From the NCBI RefSeq assembly GCF_034718895.1, contig NZ_JAYERP010000001.1, positions 4,411,001 to 4,475,000 of the forward strand: a DNA stretch of 64,000 nt, given 5' to 3'. A model generated the notes under the pieces. The model saw nothing but the letters and a program-made list of their open reading frames with translations. It did no database searches and was not told the origin of the DNA. Position 1 is the stretch's first letter, and each line of letters starts with the position of its first letter. Made by a program: the position numbers and the translations under genes. Source of the DNA: Paenibacillus phoenicis. GTDB taxonomy: Bacteria > Bacillota > Bacilli > Paenibacillales > Paenibacillaceae. Positions 33,141 through 41,255 of this stretch are shown here, one piece after another.

Positions 33141-33215
33141 GTTCAAAAAAGTCATCATTGATCACGAACCAACAATAGGCAGCGTATCCGGTACCGAATC
33201 CTGACTTTTTTGAAC
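33141..33215. repeat. 75-bp element with 14-bp perfect inverted ends
   Basis: GTTCAAAAAAGTCA at 33141-33154 is the exact reverse complement of 33202-33215, with 47 bp between. It lies between ndh2 and the HepS-like gene. A small non-autonomous insertion or a large stem-loop are both possible; no flanking target duplication was obvious. Confidence 0.6.
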
Positions 33216-33271
33216 ATTCGCCTAAATGCAGGCAGGCTTGCAGGGGATCCTCACACCGATTTCGGCAAAAG

Positions 33272-33314
33272 GATAAAAATGAGAGTAATGTACGCCGCCA
33301 GGCGCACATTACTC
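33272..33314 (-). terminator. Intrinsic terminator after ndh2
   Basis: On the - strand GAGTAATGT and ACATTACTC form the stem, followed by TCATTTTTA. It ends the pplA-ndh2 operon. Confidence 0.85.
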
Positions 33315-33342
33315 CAGTTCAAGGTTTCATAAAGAGCTGCGA

Positions 33343-35220
33343 TTATTCCGTGTATAGGTACCATCTTCGTACGAACGGGATTCGTTTCCATTGTTTCTTG
33401 AGCCAAGGAAGTACGTAGTAATCCAGACCAAACGTGCTGCCCGATCCGCCGATCAACGCGACGCCTGCGGTCATGTACCACAGCATTTCCGCCGAAGCCA
33501 TGCTGGAGGACCAGATCATGACGCCCAGCGCGACGGTGGCTGCCGAAGCGACAGCGGTGAACAGGCCAACGATAATCATGATGCCGAGCGCAATTTCGGC
33601 AAACACCATAAAGAACTGGAACACAGTCGCCAAAGCGGTATACCCGCCATCTGATGTGTAGAAGAAGACATCCATAAACCAGCTTACGATGCTCTTGATA
33701 AATCCAGGTACCGGCAAGGCGGTAACTGCTGTCGAGGCGCTTTCTACCGCCGAAGCTGCCGCTTGAGCATCCACCGTTTTGGTCACTTCACCAGCGGCTT
33801 CACTGGCCGCGGAAATGACGTCCGCTTTCGGAGAGGCCGGAATCAGGAAGATGTTCGATGGATCCTTCCAAATTTTCGGAAGCTTATCGAGGCCTTCCTC
33901 GAGCCATTTGTAGCCGACGAAGATCCGCAGCGGCAGGAGCCAGAAGTTCGGCGAACGCTTCGCGAAATGGCCGCCTACGAAGCTTCTGCGATTGTTCACG
34001 TGGAAGAATTCATGCATCATATAAGTCCAGACTTTGGCAAAACCAGCCACGGTAAACAGGTAATACATATTGATTAAGTGTTTGCAGAACATGGCCATGA
34101 AGCCGCTGAGCATAAACATTTTATTCGGGAGCCCAACATTCGCAACGCCGTAGCGGCTGCCGATGCAGACCATCGTTCCGTGGAAGCCCGGTTTATAGGA
34201 CTTCTTCGGTTTGCCGTGAACGTCCGCATAAATGTTGTGGGCGATAACCGGGCCGGCTTGCTCGGCGTTCTCAACCATCTGTGGTACCGGACGGGTTTCG
34301 CCTTCCGGAATGAAGAAGATGTTGTCGCCAACGATATAGACGTTCTCGTGATCGACGCTTTGCAGCTTATCGTTGGTGACGATCCGCTTGCGGCCTTCCT
34401 GCTTCACATCGAGCTTGCCAACGAGCTCGGAGCCTTCAACCCCGGCGGTCCAGACGATCGTATCCGCTTCGAGCTCTTTACCTTCGCCAAGCTGTACGCT
34501 GGTTGGGGTGACGCCAGTAATTTTAGCGCTCGTAATGATCTCTACGTTCATTTTGTGCAGACGTTTCGTCGCTTTTTCGATCAATTTATCCGGCAGGATC
34601 GGCAGGATTTTCGGAGCCATATCGGCGACGACCAGGCGAACCTCGCTCGGATCGATATAGAACTCTTTGCACAGCTCGTCGCGGAATTCGGCTAATTCGC
34701 CAACCAGTTCCACGCCGGTAAAGCCGGCGCCGACGACAACAAAGGACAGCATTTTGCGGCGTTTCACCGGATTGCTTACCTTCGCCGCTTCGCTGAACTT
34801 ACGGCGCACTTGTTCTTTCAGACGTACGGCATCTTCATAGGACCACAGGGTCAAGGCATGCTCCTCAGCGCCTGGGATCCCGAAGAATGTTGGTTTACAG
34901 CCGGTACCGATGACGAGGTAATCGTATTTATAAGTGGCTCGCTCGGAACGAAGCTCTTTAGCGTTAAAATCGATGGCATCAATGGAATCGAGGACGACAT
35001 CCACTTTTTGCCCGGCAAAAATCTTCTTTAGTTCAATCTTGACGGAATCCTCCGGCGCCCGGTTCGCTGCAACCTCATGCAGCTCCGTCAGCAGCGTGTG
35101 GTAGGGATTTCGGTCAATCAGCTGGATCTCCACATCTTTGTCTTTTTTGAACAGTTTGGCCAGATGCTTGGAAGTGACTACACCGCCATAACCGCCGCCC
35201 AGAACTACGATTTTCTTCAA
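33343..35220 (-). CDS. ndh2: Type II NADH dehydrogenase with C-terminal membrane domain (Ndh2)
   Basis: This 625-residue flavoprotein oxidises NADH and passes electrons to a quinone. The FAD site is VVLGGGYGGV at the N-terminus and the NADH site is VVVGAGFTGVELVGEL near residue 165. After the usual 400 residues come about 220 more with several hydrophobic segments (WLLPLRIFVGYKWLEEGLDKL, then VFQFFMVFAEIALGIMIIVG and later helices) resembling a DoxX-type domain. The Listeria extracellular electron transfer Ndh2 likewise carries an extra C-terminal membrane domain. The start is probably TTG 35220 after GAGAAGG; a GTG three codons earlier overlaps that site. Confidence 0.88.
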   Translation of the reverse strand: MKKIVVLGGGYGGVVTSKHLAKLFKKDKDVEIQLIDRNPYHTLLTELHEVAANRAPEDSVKIELKKIFAGQKVDVVLDSIDAIDFNAKELRSERATYKYDYLVIGTGCKPTFFGIPGAEEHALTLWSYEDAVRLKEQVRRKFSEAAKVSNPVKRRKMLSFVVVGAGFTGVELVGELAEFRDELCKEFYIDPSEVRLVVADMAPKILPILPDKLIEKATKRLHKMNVEIITSAKITGVTPTSVQLGEGKELEADTIVWTAGVEGSELVGKLDVKQEGRKRIVTNDKLQSVDHENVYIVGDNIFFIPEGETRPVPQMVENAEQAGPVIAHNIYADVHGKPKKSYKPGFHGTMVCIGSRYGVANVGLPNKMFMLSGFMAMFCKHLINMYYLFTVAGFAKVWTYMMHEFFHVNNRRSFVGGHFAKRSPNFWLLPLRIFVGYKWLEEGLDKLPKIWKDPSNIFLIPASPKADVISAASEAAGEVTKTVDAQAAASAVESASTAVTALPVPGFIKSIVSWFMDVFFYTSDGGYTALATVFQFFMVFAEIALGIMIIVGLFTAVASAATVALGVMIWSSSMASAEMLWYMTAGVALIGGSGSTFGLDYYVLPWLKKQWKRIPFVRRWYLYTE

Positions 35221-35261
35221 GAGATTCACCTTCTCATTTTAGGGTGGATGGTAATATGGGT

Positions 35262-36170
35262 TTATTTCGCTTGCTCAAGTGCTTGGCTAACGAGCTCGAA
35301 ATGCGGTTGCAGCGTAATCGTTGCCCCGGCGATCGCGTCCGTTTTGCCCTCTTCGTTAAATGTCACGGCGGCTGGATCTTGTTTTTCAATCAGGTAAGCT
35401 TCAGCTTTGGCCACTTCTTCATGCCATTCGGCTTGAGCACCGCCGGCCTTCATTCCATATTTGCCGTCGATCGAATATTGCTTCTTGTCTTCGCCTTTTT
35501 CGTTGACGCCGCTGAAGTTCACTTTGACGATCTTGCCGGCGGCGACCACAACGTCAACGGTATCTTTCCAACCGGAATGCTCGTCGAAGGCTGCTCCTTC
35601 GGCATGGTAAGTGCCGTCTTTGTACGGGCCAACCTCAACTGGACCAGCATTCAGCGCTTGCTCCGCCAAGTTAAAAAATTCACTTACATGCACGGACACA
35701 CCCGCGATGGCATCAGTTTTGCCGTCATCCCCCAAGGTGATCGCTTTGGGATCTTGCTTTTCGATCAGGTATTGCTCAACCTTCTCGGCTTGTTCATGCC
35801 ATTCCGAGGAAGCGCCGCCGGCTTTCATGCCGTACTTGCCTTCTTTGGAATAGGTCACTTTATCGACGGGGGCTTTTTCGCTCAGCGCATTCCACTTGGC
35901 TTCCGTGATTTTACCTCCGGCTACCGTCAGCGTCACGTAGGATTGCCATCCGGAATCTGCATCCACTTCACCTTGGGCGAAGTATACACCGTCTTGGTAT
36001 TTGCCTTGCTCTGCAGCCGCGTTATCAGCTCCTGCATTGGTTTCATTAGCGGCAGAAGTGTTGTTTGCAGGTTGCGCAGAGTTTGCGCCGTTAGCATCAT
36101 TGTCCGATCCACAGCCGGCCAAGAGACCTAACAACAGCGCACTGCTCAGGATAATTGAAGCTTTTTTCAT
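35262..36170 (-). CDS. pplA: FMN-binding lipoprotein with two domains (PplA-like)
   Basis: This 302-residue surface lipoprotein has signal peptide MKKASIILSSALLLGLLAGC, with lipidated Cys20, then an Asn/Ala-rich linker. Two tandem FMN_bind domains follow, each with KYGMKAGGA and a DAIAG motif. The second motif, DAIAGAT, ends in Thr284, fitting the ApbE flavinylation pattern; the first reads DAIAGVS with Ser159, a deviation. Covalently bound FMN would carry electrons through the wall to outside acceptors. The ATG at 36170 follows GGAGGTCTCAATC. ndh2 follows after 41 bp, so the two form an operon. No ApbE gene is present in the window. Confidence 0.9.
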   Translation of the reverse strand: MKKASIILSSALLLGLLAGCGSDNDANGANSAQPANNTSAANETNAGADNAAAEQGKYQDGVYFAQGEVDADSGWQSYVTLTVAGGKITEAKWNALSEKAPVDKVTYSKEGKYGMKAGGASSEWHEQAEKVEQYLIEKQDPKAITLGDDGKTDAIAGVSVHVSEFFNLAEQALNAGPVEVGPYKDGTYHAEGAAFDEHSGWKDTVDVVVAAGKIVKVNFSGVNEKGEDKKQYSIDGKYGMKAGGAQAEWHEEVAKAEAYLIEKQDPAAVTFNEEGKTDAIAGATITLQPHFELVSQALEQAK

Positions 36171-36206
36171 GATTGAGACCTCCAGTGAATGAAAATATAT
36201 ATATAT

Positions 36207-36230
36207 ATTAAAATGTGAAGACATTTTAAT
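36207..36230. promoter_or_regulatory. Perfect inverted repeat in the pplA leader
   Basis: ATTAAAATGT and ACATTTTAAT flank GAAG, about 40 bp before the pplA start codon and downstream of the predicted transcription start. It may be an operator for an unknown repressor or a leader hairpin. Confidence 0.6.
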
Positions 36231-36310
36231 AACGGATATCAGGTGGGGGACCCTTGAAAAAGGCTGATTTGACGAGGGGTTCGGGAGTCCCGAAACCTTT
36301 GTTCGATGGC

Positions 36311-36353
36311 ATTTTAGCATATAAAAATAGGGCTTAATGTGAAATTTATCACA
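36311..36353 (-). promoter_or_regulatory. FNR/CRP-type site and promoter of pplA-ndh2
   Basis: TGTGAAATTTATCACA at 36338-36353 is a perfect TGTGA-N6-TCACA palindrome. On the - strand a -10 TAAAAT lies at 36316-36311, with a predicted start at 36304. The palindrome is then centred at -41.5, the classical activating position for FNR/CRP proteins, and the -35 is poor, as expected for an activated promoter. A further half-site TGTGA lies at 36359-36363. I infer induction under oxygen limitation. Rex, whose sites overlap in sequence, is an alternative. Confidence 0.75.
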
Positions 36354-36576
36354 TGTAGTGTGATCTAAAACAACTGCTCCAAGCGGCGGAAGCAGTACTA
36401 CGTAAGGGAATGTCGTGTTCAAAGAATTGCCCAATTTTTAAAATATATATTTTTAAAAGATGGGTCGGCGAGAAGAGCGACGAATCTCCTGTACCGAAAA
36501 GAGGGCATACAAACCAAAAGTTCCAAACGTTTTATGAAAATAGTCATGACTCTAACCGATATAAAAAGAAGCGGGC

Positions 36577-38121
36577 ATGCCCGGAAAAACGCGAGACGGA
36601 AAGAAGGCATCCTCCTTGACGGTATACAGGACGTTTATTTCGCGCCTATTACTCAATTACGCAGCAGGACTCCTGCTTGCGGTCATCGCGGTCGCGAGCC
36701 TTATCGCCGCTGCACCGCTGGATATATCCCCTTCGGACTATGCCTGGCTGATCAGAATTCTGGTCTTGTCGCTATGCTGCATGCTGGGGCTGGAATGGAT
36801 GGTGTTCACCCGGCAAATCAAGCCCATCCGCAGCGTGTTCATGGAGGAAGTGGGGAGCTACCAAACACTTCAAAATGTCTATATCCGCACACATCGCCTG
36901 CCATCGCTTGCTGTCAAGCGGATTCTCGGACCTCATTTGTTTGGTTTGGTCGTCCCGGGCGCGGCCCTATCGTTGGGATTAATCCGGACCGGCCACCTAT
37001 CGATTTCGCCTTACTACGTGTTGCTGGCTGCCTTAAGCGGAATACTGGTCAGCAGCATGCATGCGTTAGTCGAATATTATTTAACCTCCTATGCGATTCG
37101 TCCTGTCCTGCAGGAGCTGATTTCCTGGAGCCGCAGGATGTTTGGCAAAGATTTATCGCTTCACGGCAGGGTTATCGTCCCGGTATCTCGAAAATTAATA
37201 TGGAGCTTTTTCTTGATGAGTATGGCTCCCTTGCTGCTGTATAGCTTATCCATGCAGTTCCGGCTTGAGGACCTTGACCATGGAGCTTATGCTTATTGGC
37301 AGTGGGCCGGATATATCTTGGCCGTGAGCATCCTATTCGCAGTGATTGGCTCCCGGCTGTTGGCCCGCGAGATCATGCTGCCGATTCAGCATTTGTACGA
37401 GCGGATGGCCGAGGTGAAAACCGGCAGCATTCGTACAGCGGCCAGCGATATGTTTTCTGATGAATTTTCTCGTCTGATCACAGGATTTAATCATATGCTG
37501 AGCGGGCTGCAAACCCAGGCAGCTCGAAATAGCCAACTGGTAGACAGTTATTTCGCAACTCTGGCAGCGGCGCTGGACGCCCGCGACCCGTATACGGCTG
37601 GACACTCGCTTAGAGTGGCTGAATACGCCGTCAAAATCGGTGAGTTGGCCCAGTTGCCCGAAGAACGCATCGATGAGCTGCGCAAGTCGGCGTTGCTCCA
37701 TGATATCGGGAAAATCGGCATTCGCGATGCGGTTCTGCTGAAGGAGGGCCGTTTAACCGACGAGGAATGGCAGCAGGTGAAGCAGCACCCCGTGCTTGGG
37801 GAAGCGATTTTAAAGCAGGTCGAGCCTGCGGATGCGATGGCTCCTTATTTGCCGGGGGTCCGGTCGCATCATGAGCGTTATGATGGAAGAGGTTATCCGG
37901 ACGGGTTGGCCGGGGAGGAGATCCCGCTTTTCGGGCGGATTATCGCCGTGGCCGACGCCTTTGACGCCATGACCTCAGACCGGCCTTACCGGAAGGGCCT
38001 AGCAAGAGACCGAGCGATTGACATTCTGGAGCGAGGCCGTGGAACCCAATGGGATCCTTACTTGGCCGGACTGTTGGTGCAGCATTTTCGCAGCGAGACC
38101 CAAAAAAAAGAGTCCAGCTGA
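36577..38121 (+). CDS. Membrane HD-GYP domain protein
   Basis: This 514-residue protein has about six N-terminal membrane segments, a HAMP-like linker (about 265-320) and a C-terminal HD-GYP domain. That domain shows ALLHDIGKIG (HD), HHERYDGRGYPDGL (the HxxRxDGxGYPxGL signature) and ADAFDAMTSDRPYRKG, all complete. Such domains degrade cyclic di-GMP or related signals. The ATG follows AAAAAGAAGCGGGC; a TTG 13 codons on is an alternative. It is divergent from pplA and shares its 400-bp upstream region, so a link to that regulation is possible. Confidence 0.88.
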   Translation: MPGKTRDGKKASSLTVYRTFISRLLLNYAAGLLLAVIAVASLIAAAPLDISPSDYAWLIRILVLSLCCMLGLEWMVFTRQIKPIRSVFMEEVGSYQTLQNVYIRTHRLPSLAVKRILGPHLFGLVVPGAALSLGLIRTGHLSISPYYVLLAALSGILVSSMHALVEYYLTSYAIRPVLQELISWSRRMFGKDLSLHGRVIVPVSRKLIWSFFLMSMAPLLLYSLSMQFRLEDLDHGAYAYWQWAGYILAVSILFAVIGSRLLAREIMLPIQHLYERMAEVKTGSIRTAASDMFSDEFSRLITGFNHMLSGLQTQAARNSQLVDSYFATLAAALDARDPYTAGHSLRVAEYAVKIGELAQLPEERIDELRKSALLHDIGKIGIRDAVLLKEGRLTDEEWQQVKQHPVLGEAILKQVEPADAMAPYLPGVRSHHERYDGRGYPDGLAGEEIPLFGRIIAVADAFDAMTSDRPYRKGLARDRAIDILERGRGTQWDPYLAGLLVQHFRSETQKKESS

Positions 38122-38160
38122 TCTCGGAGAGAAGCGGGTTCTACGAGCAGGAGTGGGGAG

Positions 38161-39600
38161 ATGGGGATCGGAATTAGCTTTTTGCTAAATCTAAGCTTGT
38201 TGATCACGGTCGCTTATTTAGCCAATATCCTATATAAATACGGTTTGCGAAAAATGCCGCAGCGCAGCCTGTACGTCCTGTCTGTTCTAATGATGATTTT
38301 TTCGGGCTGGATTTGTATCAAGTTTGGCTTCCGGCTTAATGACGACGTCAGATTCGACCTTCGGGCAGTGCCGCTAATTATAGCGGCATTTGTTTATTCC
38401 CAGCCATTAACCTTGATCGTCATCGGCGTCGGGATTGGCCTGGCCCGCCTGACGTTTGGTTTGAGCGATGCAGCGATGGCCGGTTTGTTGAACCTGACGA
38501 TCTTGGGATTTGTGTGTGCCGGACTTAATCTCTGGATGCGGCGGACTAGCTACCGTTTTGCCATCAAAGGGATCGTAACTATCCTCGTTGTCAATGTGAT
38601 CAACTCTCTGAACCTTGCCGTAATCGGGGTGGTGCCTCCCAAGCATTATTTGCTGGATATCATGCCGATTGCGCTACCGTTAAGCATTCTGCTCAGTTTG
38701 GGATTTGCCCTGATCCTTCGCGATTTTCAGCTTGGGGCAAGACAGAACCTGGAGCTGAAATACGCGAACGAGCTGCTCCGCAAACAGGCCGATGAGCTGC
38801 AGAAGGCCAAGATTGGGCTGGAAGACCGGGCGGAGCAGTTAGCTGAAGCATCCAGCCATAAATCGGAGTTCTTGGCAACGATGTCGCATGAATTGCGAAC
38901 GCCGCTCAACAGTATTATCAACCTGGCGGAGATGATCGCCGAATCCGACGAAGCCAGCGAGGAAATTTCGGAATATGGCCGGATCATTCACAAGTCGGGG
39001 GAAGAGTTGCTGCAGATCATTAATGACATTTTGGATTTGTCCAAGGTGGAGGCAGGGCGGCTGGAGATCACGAACGAGGAAGTGGTGTTGGCAGAGATCC
39101 CCGTTTGGATGCAACTGCAGTTTGAGCAGATTGCCGCTCAGAAGAAAATTGCATTTACGACCCGACTGGAGGAAAGTCTGCCCGATTCCATCATCTCCGA
39201 TCCGCAGCGGATTGCACAAATCCTGCGGAATTTATTGTCCAATGCGTTTAAGTTTACGCATGAGGGACATGTAGAGCTAGACATCCGCCGCGCTCCGGCG
39301 AAGGGGACGGCCGAAGGGGAATGGCTGGTCTTCACCGTCTCGGATACCGGCATCGGCGTTGCCGAGGACAAGCAGCGGGCGGTATTCGAGGCGTTTCAGC
39401 AGGCCGACGGCTCAATTAGTCGGCGATATGGGGGGACCGGTCTGGGCCTGTCGATCAGCAGCAACCTGGCCCGCCTGCTGGGGGGGTACCTCCGCATGGA
39501 AAGCAAAGAAGGACAGGGCAGCACCTTTTCCTTCTATTTGCCCTTAAAACCCGCCCGATCCCACTGCGGCGAAGTTCATTCGCAGTCCGAGTTGCCGTGA
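38161..39600 (+). CDS. Sensor histidine kinase with 5TM (LYT-type) input domain
   Basis: This 479-residue kinase has five or six membrane segments in residues 1-190, with the conserved [18 protein letters not shown] and [12 protein letters not shown] pattern of 5TM-5TMR_LYT receptors. A coiled-coil linker precedes the kinase domain, which has the H box [21 protein letters not shown] box [12 protein letters not shown]1 SDTGIGV and G2 GGTGLGLSI. No receiver follows, so its partner regulator is elsewhere. It starts 39 bp after the HD-GYP gene (ATG after AGGAGTGGGGAG), so the two are probably co-transcribed and part of one signalling pathway. Confidence 0.9.
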   Translation: MGIGISFLLNLSLLITVAYLANILYKYGLRKMPQRSLYVLSVLMMIFSGWICIKFGFRLNDDVRFDLRAVPLIIAAFVYSQPLTLIVIGVGIGLARLTFGLSDAAMAGLLNLTILGFVCAGLNLWMRRTSYRFAIKGIVTILVVNVINSLNLAVIGVVPPKHYLLDIMPIALPLSILLSLGFALILRDFQLGARQNLELKYANELLRKQADELQKAKIGLEDRAEQLAEASSHKSEFLATMSHELRTPLNSIINLAEMIAESDEASEEISEYGRIIHKSGEELLQIINDILDLSKVEAGRLEITNEEVVLAEIPVWMQLQFEQIAAQKKIAFTTRLEESLPDSIISDPQRIAQILRNLLSNAFKFTHEGHVELDIRRAPAKGTAEGEWLVFTVSDTGIGVAEDKQRAVFEAFQQADGSISRRYGGTGLGLSISSNLARLLGGYLRMESKEGQGSTFSFYLPLKPARSHCGEVHSQSELP

Positions 39601-39640
39601 CGAAGGGGTTATCGGTAAAATGAGGAGAAGAAAGGATGGG

Positions 39641-40024
39641 ATGACGAAAATGAAACAAGTAATTTCTACGACCGCTGCGCCAGGTGCCATTGGCCCGTAT
39701 TCGCAGGGGATTCAACTGGGAGATTTGATCTTTACCTCCGGCCAGTTGGGATTGGTGCCGGAAACCGGTCAGCTTGCCGAGGGTGTGGAAGCTCAGGCTG
39801 CACAAGCGCTGCGGAACGTTCAGGCGGTATTGGCTGCAGCCGGGAGCGGATTGGACAAGGTCATCAAGACGACCGTATTTCTGAAGGACATGAATGATTT
39901 TGCCAAGGTCAACGAAGTTTACGGTTCGTTCTTCGCTGAGCCGTATCCAGCGCGCAGTGCCGTCGAAGTGGCGCGTCTGCCAAAGGATGGTCTGGTTGAG
40001 ATCGAGGTTATTGCGGTTAAGTAA
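39641..40024 (+). CDS. ridA: RidA family enamine/imine deaminase
   Basis: This 127-residue trimeric enzyme hydrolyses reactive 2-aminoacrylate formed by PLP enzymes. STTAAPGAIGPYSQGIQ at the N-terminus, FTSGQLGLVPETGQ and the C-terminal ARSAVEVARLPKDGLVEIEVIAVK, with the substrate-binding Arg, are standard for the family. I chose ATG 39641 (after AAAGGATGGG) because family members begin with this spacing; an upstream in-frame ATG at 39620 adds only basic residues. Confidence 0.93.
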   Translation: MTKMKQVISTTAAPGAIGPYSQGIQLGDLIFTSGQLGLVPETGQLAEGVEAQAAQALRNVQAVLAAAGSGLDKVIKTTVFLKDMNDFAKVNEVYGSFFAEPYPARSAVEVARLPKDGLVEIEVIAVK

Positions 40025-40058
40025 AATATCCCTTGCGACGGCTTTTTCGTATTATTAG

Positions 40059-40088
40059 GTCAACCAGAATTTCTGGTTGGCCTTTTTG
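40059..40088 (+). terminator. Intrinsic terminator after ridA
   Basis: GGTCAACCAG and CTGGTTGGCC pair around AATTT, followed by TTTTT. Confidence 0.92.
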
Positions 40089-40117
40089 TGGGGGGAGGTA
40101 CCTATGTCGGCCGCTTT

Positions 40118-40262
40118 CCTTTCGTGATTATCCCGTTGCTTCAGGGAGTGGGGGGGATCGATCTCCGCTGCGAGGGAGTGGAGAAAACCAATCTCCGCTT
40201 CGAAAATGGATTAGATGCGCCCCCTCCCCGATTCTGAACAAAAGGGATAATCGTGCAAAAGG
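40118..40262. repeat. Intergenic element with inverted ends
   Basis: CCTTTCGTGATTATCCC at 40118-40134 is nearly complementary to GGGATAATCGTGCAAAAGG at 40244-40262. Between them ATCTCCGCT(G/T)CGA occurs twice (about 40160 and 40192). It fills most of the gap between ridA and the TspO-like gene. Confidence 0.5.
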
Positions 40263-40293
40263 ACGCGTGAAAGGGCCCAAGGGGGGTGGATCT

Positions 40294-41073
40294 TTAGTCC
40301 CGCTCATGCGAGCGCAGAAAGGCAATCCAGAGTGCGTACACGATCAAGGCTAGCGCTCCGGCGCTGGAGGCAATGGCCACAATTTGGTGCAGCTGAGGAC
40401 CGGCTGCAATGGCGCCATACCCCCACGCGAACGTGAGCGGGACGATCGCGTCACGCCATCGGAATCCAACAAAGCAGGCGCTGAGGATCCCTACCACGAG
40501 CAGCAGGAGGGTGAGTCCAAGATGTGATGGAACGGAAACGGAAGCTGCGGAAATCGAGGTTGCAGAAATAGAGGGATGGGTTAGCAAGGCGTCCACGCTG
40601 GCAAGAGCTGTAACGCAGATCCATCCGAAATATAAGCTGAACGGCAGGCGTACGAACCAGATCTCTGCGGCTGACGGGCGAAGGATATTCCGGGTACTGC
40701 TGTACATCGAGGCCGCCACGAACACGAGCAGGAACAACGCCAGGATAGACAGCAGGGGTTGCCGCTCCCCTAGTGTGATCCACACGATGGAGAGGGTGCA
40801 GGAAAGCAGGAAGCGCACTGGCATAGGCGTCACAGAAAACGGCTCGCGGTTAGGCCGCAGCAGCGGGTAAAGGACCCAGCCGGTCAACAGGGCATAAATG
40901 AGCAGCCATATCGTAAAAGTATAGCCCGCCGGCGTGAGGAGCGCGTATAATCCGTGGGGAAACCCTTGGGGCCGGCGCAAGCCAAACGGAAGTGCTGCTG
41001 CCGCCAGGTTTGCCGCCATTAACGCCGCAAACGAGGCGAGATTCAACCAATGACCAGACCGGCCGCGCAACAT
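40294..41073 (-). CDS. TspO/MBR-like tryptophan-rich membrane protein
   Basis: This 259-residue protein has about seven hydrophobic segments. FTIWLLIYALLTGWVLYPLL near the N-terminus and AEIWFVRLPFSLYFGWICVTALA resemble the tryptophan-rich sensory protein (TspO/MBR) superfamily, in the longer form common in bacilli. The ATG at 41073 follows AAGGAGGTGTATTCCC; the frame continues upstream but without signals. The ligand is unknown; TspO relatives bind tetrapyrroles or modulate stress responses. Single gene. Confidence 0.7.
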   Translation of the reverse strand: MLRGRSGHWLNLASFAALMAANLAAAALPFGLRRPQGFPHGLYALLTPAGYTFTIWLLIYALLTGWVLYPLLRPNREPFSVTPMPVRFLLSCTLSIVWITLGERQPLLSILALFLLVFVAASMYSSTRNILRPSAAEIWFVRLPFSLYFGWICVTALASVDALLTHPSISATSISAASVSVPSHLGLTLLLLVVGILSACFVGFRWRDAIVPLTFAWGYGAIAAGPQLHQIVAIASSAGALALIVYALWIAFLRSHERD

Positions 41074-41255
41074 GGGAATACACCTCCTTGAATCTTTTTT
41101 TGTACTAGAAATATTCCCCATTTCTCCTCAAATGATAAGGGAGAGTATAGAGAGGCAGCGGGACGGGAAGGAAGGCGGTTTTATAAGCAGCCGTTTTCGT
41201 ATAAGATGTTAGTAATGAATTTGGCTAGAATTAGGATAACCGACGGGAGATCACC

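Noticed and set aside
36435..36520. Cyclic-di-GMP riboswitch before the HD-GYP gene
   Set aside because: An AGGGCA-like stretch exists, but the conserved GEMM core and receptor stems are missing.
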